Origin: Sphagnum compactum
Taxonomy: Eukaryota; Bryophyta; Sphagnopsida; Sphagnales
Assembly (NCBI GenBank): GCA_965153455.1
Contig: OZ234495.1
Span: 23,680,875-23,744,874 of the forward strand
Direction of reading: 5' to 3'
DNA length: 64,000 nt
The notes under the pieces are model-generated. The model saw nothing but the letters and a program-made list of their open reading frames with translations, searched no databases and was not told the origin of the DNA. Position 1 is the first letter of the stretch. Each line of letters starts with the position of its first letter. Of the stretch, positions 27,341 to 37,570 are shown piece by piece. The position numbers were made by a program, and so were the translations under genes.

Positions 27341-28033
27341 ATAAAAGGTATGAAAGAGTATTTTGTTGGTTTTAAATTATTTTGGGCAAGTTAATTTTCA
27401 TTTTGCATTTCACATGACTTTTGAAAAGAGTTGTCAAGTTTCCAGACGTTGATGTTCATATCGTGTTGGTGTTGAGAATGTGAATGCTGCTGTTTCAACA
27501 CTAACCCTCAACCAGCATCCAAGGTACAGCTGTTGGGAATGGGGTGACATCAATGTTCGTTGTATGTGATGTATTCATGTACGCTGGACGAATTCCAGTG
27601 ACTGAGGGGTGATACCATACAAAAAGCAGCATTACAAATATAGCCTCCGAAGACAATAAGATGTGCATTACATCATACTAGGTATTTCTTTTTACATCAT
27701 ATGTCAATGAGACAAATTATTAGACTAGTCATAGGAAAGGTAGTCTATTGTGAAGGAAAACGAAATAATTTGACATTTTGGAAGTTGTACAAGGATGCCC
27801 ATGTGAGACCCATGTCGGGAAGTTTTATGTGATTAAGCAAGAACCAACTTTCTAAGTTTTTTTGTAAATGAGCAAGCAGCTCATGCTGTAATTGCTCTTC
27901 CCCCTTAGTTTTTTTTTTGGGGAAAAAAATCAACAAATGGTGAAATTAATTTCCTGAGGCAAAAATTGCCTTTTTCCCCTTAAAAGTCACCAAATTTCCC
28001 CCAATTAATGTGGCCACAACAATGTTTTTTTTT

Positions 28034-29679
28034 CAATTTTGTGATGTTGCTCAGGTGGGAATCATCTATCACTACATTTAGTCAAATTTGGCGATCTTCA
28101 AAATATGAAAGTAGAAAATCACAATTGTGGTGATTTTTGGCGATTTTTAAAAAAAAAAATTTCATTTTTTGACGAATGTTCTTCAAAAGAACAGGGAATT
28201 TGCAACAGAATATTTCTGTTTCAAAATATTTTTCACAGAAGACGAAAATTCGCCGTCACAGTCCTGTATACTGGCTACTGCTTGTAATGGTCCTGTACAA
28301 AAGTACAGTCCTGTCGACTGGCTACTGCTGTAATGGTATTGTACAAAAGTATCGGCAGGAGAAGTCTAACTGGGATACTCTTCTCGTCACAGTAGCGGGC
28401 ATTACAACATTGAAAAGAAGTACTGGGGGTTTTGAATTTGGGGTTAGCAGACATCCACAAGTTGACTCTTGATTTAATCCAAAAAACTTTGGGGAAACAA
28501 CTTTGGGGTTGGATGAAGCAGTAACACATTTGTTTGGGGTGCTGTTGTACTTGACTTTTGTATGTGCGTATCTGCATTATAAAAGGGTGGCCAGCATGCA
28601 CATGTTGACTCCTGAAATCTTTTGAGGTTGGGGTGATGACGTGATAATACTTTTTTGGGGTGCTTGTTGTAATTGACTTTTGAGAGGGGGGGTGGCCCCA
28701 TAACAAACTTGGGCTCTACGTTGCCACGCACTACTACCTGACTATGAAATGACACAAAAGAAACACATTTGAAAACTTTGTTATTTTTAGATATATATAA
28801 GATTCAAATTGTACAAATATCACCCAATTACCATCCACAGGGAGATTTAATCGGTCACTCCTATTTTTAATTTAGTAAAATTTTGAAAGCAATGAGGGTG
28901 GATAAGCATTAAATCAGCTAAGCAAGTGAGGATTAAATTCTTGAATTAAGTAGTTAAAGGAAAACTTTTTATTGGAAACTACTTTAATGTCAAAAGAAAA
29001 AAAATGTTTATCTCTTGAAATAATCTCAACATATTCAAAGGAAATAACACATATTTACATTTGTATGAAATTACATGTGTATGAAATTAGAAAGATGCAA
29101 AGATTTTTATTTTATTCTTGAAAGGACACAAAGATTTCAAAAGACATTTTAAGAAATAAAGAGATTTATTTCTCTTTCGATATCTTAGGATCCATTTTGA
29201 AACATTATAACTTGTAAAATGTTTTTTTTTCAAAATTCCAGTTTGGAATAGACCTCTAATTTGCAATTTGAAATTGTCTTTTTGTACAACCCACGACTAT
29301 AGCCCATCTCACCTAAACCAACTCCAATGAAATCATCATCCCTGGAAATTGAACGAATGGATTGCCAGTTTGAACCAATGTTTCTTTTGCTAGAGAATTT
29401 TCACCAATTCTTTGACCCGAAAAGATCATGTACACATATGTTTGGTGAAAATTTGGCAAAGATTTGCAAAATCTGGTGAATTTAGCTTGGCAATCTAACA
29501 AAATTCGCCATATTTTGAAGAATGTTTTTTTCAAATCTCCAGATTTTATGACCAACCCCAGTAGGTAGCCAAGAATATAGAAGGATTCTTGTTTTTTCGT
29601 CTACTTCCATATCTACTATGTAGCCAAAGTTGGCTAACTTATTTTGCGACTGATCACCACTTTGGCTACATCACAAAAT
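28034..29679. mobile_element. Candidate non-autonomous element with ~30-bp terminal inverted repeats
   Basis: The left end begins with ATTTTGTGATGTTGCTCAGG near 28035. The right end carries the corresponding inverted sequence CACTTTGGCTACATCACAAA at about 29659-29678. Both continue inward with partly matching sequence (GGCGATCTTCAAAATATG on the left, CGCCATATTTTGAAG on the right). The interior lacks a transposase and contains tandem modules. The same terminal word recurs elsewhere in the window. Target-site duplications were not resolved, so the borders are provisional. Confidence 0.45.
28259..28351 (+). repeat. 46/47-bp tandem duplication
   Basis: Copies at 28259-28305 and 28306-28351 share CAGTCCTGT..ACTGGCTACTGC and GTACAAAAGTA, with few differences. 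The duplication is inside the candidate terminal-repeat element. Confidence 0.9.
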
Positions 29680-30030
29680 CCTTAAAAGAAACCCTGGTTT
29701 GAACTTTGGGGGTGGCGAATATGCACGCATTGACTCCGGTTTAATGGGAAGCTTTGAGGTTAGGTGAAGAAGCGATACCTATATTAAGGTGCTGCTGTGA
29801 TTTTGGCAAATGGGGCTTCTACCTCGTGGTTGTAGGAAATAATAAAATAAGCAACCCTAAAGTTGACGTGTTGATGTGTGATCCTAAGTTTTTGCCTAAC
29901 TTTTGACTAAAAGATCCATCACTTAATTCAAAAAACTCAAGCCTTAAGTTGATTAAGCAGGTTAGAAACTTTGTGGTCAAGTGAGAAAGGCGACACCTTT
30001 ATTTGGGTCACAGACAGCCTTGTTTTTTTC
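28440..30030 (+). repeat. Diverged ~130-bp repeat modules
   Basis: Similar modules begin near 28445, 28588 and 29710, with a weaker one after 29858. Each follows the order CA/GC..ATGCACATGTTGACTC, then TTTGAGGTTGGG or TTTGGGGTTGGATGA, then a GATACC/GTAACAC word, then GGGGTGCTGTTGT, then TTGACTTTTG. Spacing is irregular and identity moderate. They look like an old tandem array split by a later insertion. Confidence 0.55.
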
Positions 30031-31148
30031 TTGCAACCTTGTGCAAAATTGCACCCAACTAAAAAAATTAGAAGAAGAATACTCTTTCTCAGATTCTTGA
30101 AAATTTAGCCAAATTTGGTCACCTAAACCCTAAGCCTGAAACCCCAAAAAAAAGTTTGCCAGGCTAGTAGTGTTAAGTCAGATTTTTTCTGCCATGTTTG
30201 CTACTGTTTTGAGAGTTTTCCTAGAACTTGTCAGCACCAACGCTAAATCCTCTTTGGCATGACCACAATAGTGCTCCATAACTAAAATGAAAAAAGAACA
30301 AGATGATGTTGTAATTGACTTTGGAACACGGTTGCTTCTAGCTAGCGATTGATTGTAAAGAAGTACAAGACTAAGATGTCTGACTCTGTCACATAATAGA
30401 CATCTTAAGTGGCAGAAATTTCTCATCCAAGGTGACTTTTTATCACCTCTCCATTTCTTTGTCTATAATTTGACATAATGATCAGCTCTCCATTTCAAAA
30501 ATTGATATTTAATTAATAGTCCGTATTTCAAAATCGTTTACTTAGGGAAGCCTAGTTTCCCGCCCGCCCACTATCCAATGTAATAGATTAGGTCCAATTA
30601 TGTGTGAAAGGGTTTCTATGATCATTTCACTATTTCTCAACCCACTTTGAAAGGACCTCTACCTGAAGTTTCAGTGAAAGGAGTGTGGAAGTTCAGGTGA
30701 CAGCAGTTAATGCAACTTGCAGAGTCAGCATAACGTTCAAAGACTTGACTTCAAATTCTGTATGCTAAAAAATCGCTTAAATACTCTTTCTTTCGCACAC
30801 TCTCGTGCACACAGCTTGAAAGATTCACAATCCAATTGATGAACTGAATGCAAGAAGAAGATTGTGGTGTTCTTCTTTTGAGGAGTTCCTCCTGAGCTCT
30901 GCATTTATAAGTGACAAATCTGGTCTAGGACAGCACCAGCACCAGCCAGCTATTGAAGCAGTAACACTGTGTGCCCTAAGTCTGTGTGCAGCTGCAATCG
31001 ATGAGTACAGATTTGTGCATTGATTCCGACCAATTGATCGGCTTCAGGCTGCCTGCACGAGAATCCTACGAAAGTCTAGAAATCCAGCGTGCAGGTTAGA
31101 CAATTTCTACTTAGGTTCAGGATTACTTCCTGGATCATAACATCGACA
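30031..31148. other. Laccase upstream region
   Basis: No other gene is seen. The last 300 bases before the laccase start are less AT-rich, and TTAAATACTC near 30777 or GCATTTATAAGTG near 30901 could serve as a TATA element. The choice is not decided by sequence. Confidence 0.3.
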
Positions 31149-31366
31149 ATGGGACGTTCATCGGGCAGATCAAACCTGTTCAACTTCTGGACAGAGCTGT
31201 TTCTGGTGCTGCTGTTAAGTACATTACTGGATGAGAGCGCTTTAGTGATTGGGGTGAGAACTGATCATGGCCTGCGCTATAGAGAAGCTGAGACTCGGAC
31301 CAAGAAATTCGACTTCGAGGTAAATTAGTTCGTGACCCTCATATAATTTGTCTTCATATGCCCCTT

Positions 31367-31394
31367 TAGTAGTAGTAGTACTACTACTACTACT
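31367..31394. repeat. TAG/CTA trinucleotide palindrome in laccase intron 1
   Basis: TAGTAGTAGTAGTA is followed directly by CTACTACTACTACT, so the two microsatellite halves can pair with each other. It lies about 50 bases after the first laccase donor site. Confidence 0.9.
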
Positions 31395-33570
31395 CAAACA
31401 ACAGAATACTCTCTCGACCTGCCATTCACCGACATAAAAACCTGAACTAATTTGAAATTGTGCAAGAAATTTATGCTTTTTGTACCGGGATTACATACGA
31501 ACTGTGAAGACATTAACATTGCATGCATGATGATGTGCTGATGATTATTGGTGAGCAGGTGAAATACACAACTGTAGTGAGGCTGTGCAACGCGACAAGT
31601 ATTGTGACTGTGAACGATCAGTTCCCAGGACCGACGATCCGTATCCAAGAGGGCGACCGAGTCATCGTCACTGTTCGCAATCATGTCGACTACAATGTCA
31701 CCATCCATTGGTAAAACAAAAACAAAACTGTTCACCTTCCCCACTACATATCTATAACTTGTTTGAGGATCTTTGCAAAGAAAATATGCTTCTAGATTTC
31801 CCTTCAAAATGGCTGTGCTTCTTATGTACAAGTGAATGTGAATTCCTTGTCGAAACTCGGCAGCAATCATCTGCAGCACCCCTCGGTATAGACTAGAGAA
31901 ATATCATCCTTCATATCTGATGAGCAGTTGTACTGATTACTACAAATGGATCCTGTATGCAGGCACGGTGTGAATCAATGATTGTCAGCATGGAACGATG
32001 GGCCCGCATATATAACGCAGTGTCCGATTCAACCAAACCAAAGCTACACCTACAACTTCACAGTGGAGGGACAAGCGGGAACCGTGTGGTGGCATGCTCA
32101 CATCACTTGGCTCCGTGCCACTCTTCACGGCGCGTTCATCATCGAACCCAATCGTGATAACCTGTATCCCTACCAACACATCCTCAAAGGCAAAATCTTC
32201 AAAGACGAAGTCGTCCTTCTTGGTACTGCTAAAATCCTTCAAAGACTCGAACTTGTTTTTTCTTCTTCATAATAATCTCTGCTAGCTTCCAATTTATTAT
32301 GCTACATCGATTCATGGTTTGACATACCACAAACTTCATACGCTTGATCTAGACTGAATTCAAGCATTCAAAACACAAGAATTTTTTTGGCATTCCCTGG
32401 TGGAGGGAAAGGATTGGAAACCTCTGACAAATTGAAATGGAATTAACAAAACAGGGGGAAAGTTCTCTCCTAGGGAATCATGGGACCAATATTTCAATGT
32501 TTTATTCTCATTTTCCCATTGTGAAACAGAGCAATCATTGTATCTTCCCATTATCAAACAAACCATTTCATGAACTTGCATAATAGGGGAAATAGGGACT
32601 CAACTCCACACTTTTTTCGTGTTTGACGTTTACAGGGGACTTTTGGACACAAAATGTGGAGGATATTTATACAACGCTCGTTGAAACTGGCACTATAAGT
32701 CTTGCAAATCCCTACATATATGCCAGTGCGATCAATGGTCAACCGGGTCCCTTGTATCCTTGTTCTGAAGCAGGTAGACCTTGATTCTTGTACAGTAACC
32801 TGCGTTCACAACCTCCTGATAATTTTGCTGGAACCATAATGCACTTTGGAGTTTCTTTTTTTGCTGTCAGGCAAGCAGTAATTCATACCTGCCAGGGGAT
32901 AACAATTTGTGGTCGGACTCTCGAGAATCTGTGTTCTCTTGATCTATGAGGAGCCTATGGCTTCAAGCCGTGATCACCACAGTCACATAATTCTTTTCAT
33001 CATGTTCTTTTTACAATGTATAAATTATAGGTGCCCATGATAAATAATGAAAGTAGGAGCTAAATTTACAAGTGGAAGCATAATATTTGGATTTTTTTTG
33101 GTCTTGGGCAACTGGGTTCGAGTATTTAAATGTGCTTGCATGGATCAGTTCGCCCCTACCGCTAACTCACGCATGAACCCTGCATTTCTTTCTTCTTCAG
33201 GTACATACAGACTGAAAGTAAAACGAGGGAAAACATATCTGCTTCGCATCATCAATGTATCTCTTCTTGATGAGTTTCTATTCGCGATAGCAGATCACAC
33301 CATGACGGTTGTGGAGGTAGATGGCGCCTACACAAAGCCATACAACACATCAGTGGTCGTCATCTCTCCCGGCCAATCCATGAATGTTTGGGTTACTGCA
33401 GACCAGCCAGCAAATCGCAGTTACACCATACTATCTGCAAGTTACATTCCAAATCCCTTGATTGCCACGAACCGGTTGAATGCTACGGGAGTGTTCGAGT
33501 ATGAAGGCTCGTCTTGGACATTCAATCCCCCAGCTACTAGTCCAACTGCATCCCCTGATTCAAGTCCTTC

Positions 33571-33597
33571 AAGACACCACCACCACCACCACCAGTT
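33571..33597 (+). repeat. CAC trinucleotide run encoding six histidines
   Basis: The run lies in the laccase exon-5 linker (SPSRHHHHHHQLQPL), between the second and third cupredoxin domains. Family members have a variable linker here. It is native sequence with plant introns on both sides, not an affinity tag. Confidence 0.9.
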
Positions 33598-34344
33598 GCA
33601 GCCTCTAGTGACTCCCAGTTCTTTTCCTGCACAGAATGACTCAAACTTTGTCGACATGTTCATAAGTCAGATCAAAGGAATAGGTACTGATCTACAAGGG
33701 TCGAAGTCGAGCAACCGCGTGCCGCTGCCTCTAGAAATCGACAGAAACCTCTTCTTCGTATTGTCGATCAACGCGCTTCCGTGTCCCTCCTGCACAGGTG
33801 GTAACATACCAGGTTTCCGAAATGCAGCAGCAATAAACAACATCAGTTTTGTTACACCCACTTCCACAGCTATACTTCCAGCTTATTATTACTCCAACAA
33901 ACAGCATGTCTACACCACCGATTTCCCTGATTTTCCTCCTTTGGTTTACAACTACACAGGGATGCCAAAAAATCCACTTCAATATGCGGATGCCAACACA
34001 GCAACAAAGGTGAGTGTTCTCGAGTACGGTTCACGGGTACAAATCGTGTTTCAAAGCACTTCTTCTCTTGCTGGTCCCGAGACACACCCGATGCACCTCC
34101 ATGGCCAGAGTTTCTATGTCGTAGCTACGGGGTTAGGGAATTTTGATGAAGCTAGCAATGTGCAAATGAATCTGGTGGATCCACCTCTACGAAACACTGT
34201 TGTCGTCCCAAGTGGTGGCTGGACAGTGGTTCGGTTTGTTGTCAACAATCCAGGTACATACAAAAACCATACACGTAATTTCGTATGCAGATGTCCAGTT
34301 CCTCTGAAATCTCTTCTAGCTGCAACCTCCATGTCTCTCTCTGT

Positions 34345-35066
34345 CCCAGCTGATCTAGATCAGAGTATCGTCTAGGATCTAGCTGTGATTCTCCCGTATG
34401 AAGACCAGAGCATCATCTAGGACCTAGCCATGAGTCTCCCAGCAGAAGACCATAGTATCATCTAGAATCTAGCTATGATTCTCCCAGTAAACTTGCTAGA
34501 TCAGAGTATCATCTGCGATCTAGCTATGACTCTCCCAGCCGAAGACCAGAGTATCATCTAGGATCTAGCAATGATTCTTTCAGCTAAAGATCTGAGTATA
34601 ATCAGGGAATTAGCTAGAATTCTCCGAGCTGATCAAATATCAGAGTATCATCATCTGGGATCTAGCTATGATCCTCTGAGCAGAAGATCAGAGTGTTTGG
34701 GATCTAGCTGTCGTCCTCCAGCTGAATATCAGACTAGTAAATCTGGAATTTAGCTACGATTTTTCCAGTGGAAGTACTGGGTCTAATATCTGGGATCATG
34801 CAGATATGACTCTGTCCTAACTAGAGAACACAGTATCCGGGATCTAGGCTCTCTGATTCTCCCAGCTAGAGAACCTAAGTACATCTGGATTTCTGCTTGC
34901 GTATACGAGGCTCCTAGCTGAAGATCATAGAATCTAAGTTCTCGAATCTAGAAAACATAGTAGATCAGGGATTTATATAAATGCTAGCTCTGATTCTCCA
35001 AGCTGAAGAACATAGTATCTGGGATGTGTATAAAATCTAGCTATGTTTTTCCCAGCTGAAAGGTCG
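34345..35066 (+). repeat. Diverged ~45-bp minisatellite filling the last laccase intron
   Basis: About 15 imperfect units follow the pattern GATCAGAGTATCATCT, then GGATCTAGCTATGATTCT, then CCCAGCTGAA. Units are best preserved at 34345-34700 and decay toward 35066. The array occupies most of the 989-base intron between exon 5 (ending 34253) and exon 6 (starting 35243). The unit is rich in CTAG and contains short self-complementary words. Confidence 0.9.
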
Positions 35067-35397
35067 TACTATCAGCAAGGATGTATAGATCTGTAGTATA
35101 GTACTACCCATATTCTGGGCAGATAGTATGATGTTTTAGTTGCAAGAATTGATGTGTACATAGAAACAACCACCACTTGTACTAAAAGTGCTGGGTTTCT
35201 CCCCATTAAACTCATCAGGTTTTGGGTATGTTGTGGTTGCAGGGGTGTGGTTGCTGCATTGCCATATTGAGGTGCATTTAACATGGGGAATGGAAATGGT
35301 ATTCATCGTCAAAGATGGCAAGGGTCCCCAACAAACCCTTCTCCCACCACCAGCTGATTATCCGAAATGCTAACTAGAATAGTAGTAGTAGTTGTTG

Positions 35398-35447
35398 TAG
35401 AAAAATTTTCTTTTTTTCTTTTTTTCTTTTTTTTCTTTTTCTTTTTT
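35398..35447 (+). repeat. Pyrimidine (T)nC tract after the laccase
   Basis: A run of T blocks broken by single C residues begins 25 bases after the laccase stop codon. It is simple sequence and no function is assigned. Confidence 0.85.
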
Positions 35448-35936
35448 GAACAAGGAAACTTCAAGTGTTACTTTTTTGAATTTTTTTTTTTAAAAATTTA
35501 AAACCCAATTGAGGTTTCAAATTGTATATGACTTGGATTTTTTTTATTATAAAATTTGAAATGAAAATTTTTCATTAAGTGAGTATTATGTTGTCCTAAA
35601 TTAATTGAGTCAATTTCAAAATTTTGAGATGTGACATTCTTAACTATACATCCCAAAGATGGGTTACCCTATTATAAAAAAATTAATTTGTCCAACTTCT
35701 ATGCATAGTCTAAATAGGTAATAAAAAATTAAAAAAATTCTTAAATTTTTTCTTTCATATTTTTTAATATTCAAATTTCAAATTGACTTTTGGATGATTG
35801 CCACTACAACTACATCACAAATGGGGGGGAGAGGGTATATAGATTCATCCACAAATATATTAAGATTGAGCATAAAGTTTTATATTTGTTTCAAATTCTT
35901 GAAATGGATTGAAATTTGAGATCATTAGACCCTATG

Positions 35937-36005
35937 AGTGTTGGTATGGTATATAGGGTCAAAGATTGGTAGCAATATTGGTATGAACACTGATATCAAA
36001 TATTA
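35937..36005 (+). repeat. Solo copy of the sequence that ends the 49-51 kb palindrome
   Basis: GTTGGTATGGTATATAGGGTC is followed by GATTGGTAGCAATATTGGTATGAAC and GATATCAAATATTA. It corresponds to the complement of the right outer flank of the large palindrome (51300-51390), which reads GCTGGTATGATATATAGGGT, then GGGTATCAAC, then TATCAAATATTA. It is therefore a dispersed repeat. Confidence 0.6.
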
Positions 36006-36499
36006 AACCAGATTGGTTGACCTAAATAAAAGAAAGAAACCCTGAAAAAAAAAATTAAGGATGAGAACCCATCCATCCAAAATACAAAGAAAATGGGAAC
36101 ACAAGTAGACACAACCCAAAGACAAAACAAAAGCAAACAATCAACAAAAATAGGTAAAGACCTATGCAAAGAGGACTCATGGCTACAAAAATGACAATCC
36201 ATGACACAACCCTAAGTCTGGTACCAGCTTAACCAGCTTTTTGTAGCCAAAGGTTAGACTCCAAAACAAGATATGAGATTGGTATTACATTAAATTTTGT
36301 AGGTAATTATTAATTCTAATTAGTTGTTGTACTTCATATTTACATTTATTTTCATTTTTATTTGTCGTAAAATTTTGTATTCATATAATCTCTAGCATTG
36401 GGGAGTGTGTAATGTGCACATAAAATAAACTGGTTCACCCAAGGCCATACCAACATGGGTCACACTGGGTAAACTTTTTGCCCAGTTACGAAGGATAGA

Positions 36500-36512
36500 A
36501 AGGAACCCTAAA
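36500..36512 (+). promoter_or_regulatory. Telo-box upstream of eL38
   Basis: GGAACCCTAAAAT contains the AACCCTAA core common in promoters of plant ribosomal-protein and translation genes, near the transcription start. It lies about 170 bases before the eL38 start codon. A second ATGCCCTAATT at about 36544 is a weaker relative. Confidence 0.5.
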
Positions 36513-36679
36513 ATCCGGAACCCCAAAATTCTCGCACACCTTCATGCCCTAATTCTCTTTGTGTGCATCTGCAGAACCGGGGATTGCTGTGCGCCATCTC
36601 CGTCGTCGGGCTTGAGTTTTGCAGACCCTTGTTGTTGTTGTCGTGGAAGACAAGGTGCGGAAGCCGGGGCTTGGCCATC

Positions 36680-36889
36680 ATGCCGAAGCAGATCAGTGAG
36701 ATCAAGGATTTCTTGCTGACGGCGCGGCGGAAGGACGCGCGGTCCGTGAAGATCAAGCGCAGCAAGAATGTGGTGAAGTTCAAGGTCAGGTGCTCAAAGT
36801 ACCTCTACACCTTGTGTGTATTTGACACCGATAAGGCGGATAAGCTGAAACAGTCGTTGCCCCCCGGCCTCACTGTGCAGGACTTGTGA
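36680..36889 (+). CDS. RPL38: 60S ribosomal protein eL38 (RPL38), intronless
   Basis: A small structural protein of the large cytosolic ribosomal subunit. The frame gives 69 residues, the family length, reading [20 protein letters not shown] at the start, then a lysine-rich middle ([16 protein letters not shown]) and the conserved end [10 protein letters not shown]. The start is fixed by MPKQ; an upstream in-frame extension from 36563 has no family match and is leader sequence. A telo-box precedes it. The coding sequence is uninterrupted, whereas plant RPL38 genes I know of have introns. It may thus be a retrocopy, but no poly-A tail or flanking duplication is visible, and the upstream telo-box argues for its own promoter. 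No lesion is seen. Confidence 0.95.
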   Translation: MPKQISEIKDFLLTARRKDARSVKIKRSKNVVKFKVRCSKYLYTLCVFDTDKADKLKQSLPPGLTVQDL

Positions 36890-37195
36890 TGGGAACTGCC
36901 GTCGTTTTCGGCTGTCTCTACGTGGATTGGTAGCTTGTCGTCATCAATGTCTGAAGAGAATTCGTTGGTAGTAAGTAGCATGGAGAGAGCTGTTTGAGTT
37001 GTGGTGTATCGGAACATACTTTCTATCCCTTTTTCTCTGGTAGTAGGGATATGTTATTTGAGAGTATGAAGTAAGTATTGAGATTTTGTGGAGGAGCTTC
37101 TTCGCAAATGGCTGTGCAAATTTGCAAGGATTTTAACTATGCAAGGTGCTTCATGAGAAATTCAGTGTTCTGTGGCTCTTTTTATCTGGCCGGGT

Positions 37196-37570
37196 TGGCT
37201 TGTGTGGTGTCTCCTGCACATGCTTAGGGTTTCAGCTTGATTTTAAAACTTTGATGCCGCAACCTGTATTGACCGGTTGGTTGGCCTGAGAGAACTTTCA
37301 TAGAATCTGTTTTGGATTATTCAATTGTCATAAGAGTTTTTAAGATCTTTGATTTTTCTTTAATTTAAATCTGAAGTGATTTGGTGGCTTGTGTGGTGTT
37401 TCCTGCACTTGCTTAGGGTTTCAGCTTGATTTTCAAGCTTTGATGCTACAATCTGTATTGACCACTTGGCTTGAGAGATAACATTCATAGATTCTGTTTT
37501 GGATTCTTCACTTGCATAAGAGTGTTTAAAATCTTTGATTTTTCTTTAATAGAAATTTGACGTGATTGTA
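37196..37570 (+). repeat. 189-bp tandem duplication downstream of eL38
   Basis: Copies begin at 37196 and 37385 with TGGCTTGTGTGGTGT and run through GCTTAGGGTTTCAGCTTGAT, CTGTATTGACC, ATTCTGTTTTGGATT and TTTGATTTTTCTTTAAT. They differ at scattered positions and by small indels. The block starts about 300 bases after the eL38 stop, so it may lie in or just past the 3' end of that transcript. Confidence 0.92.

Larger units (their letters stand above)
31149..35373 (+). pseudogene. Laccase (multicopper oxidase) with a premature in-frame TGA
   Basis: Plant laccases are secreted four-copper oxidases acting on monolignols and flavonoids. Exons are 31149-31319, 31559-31710, 31963-32222, 32636-32773, 33201-34253 and 35243-35373; all phases agree and the frame totals 634 codons. 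The N-terminus has a hydrophobic signal (about residues 14-35). Copper motifs are all present: HWHG (exon 2/3 junction), WWHAHIT, HPMHLHGQSF and [12 protein letters not shown]; the chain ends DYPKC as usual. The exception is TGA at 31979-31981, codon 114, between the first two copper motifs, where the family has a residue in HGVxQxxSxW. No splice choice I can see avoids it. Everything else is intact, so this is a very young pseudogene, a null allele or a base error. Exon 5 has an extra Ser/Pro linker with a six-His run. The final intron is a minisatellite. Confidence 0.9.

Noticed and set aside
33571-33597. Six-histidine run as vector or tag contamination
   Set aside because: The flanking sequence is continuous laccase coding sequence with plant introns and no cloning sites or vector sequence.
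33442-33663. Minus-strand frame with a run of tryptophans opposite the six-His segment
   Set aside because: It is the antisense shadow of the CAC repeat in laccase exon 5.
36563-36679. N-terminal extension of eL38
   Set aside because: The family starts at MPKQ; the upstream codons match nothing in the family and overlap leader sequence.
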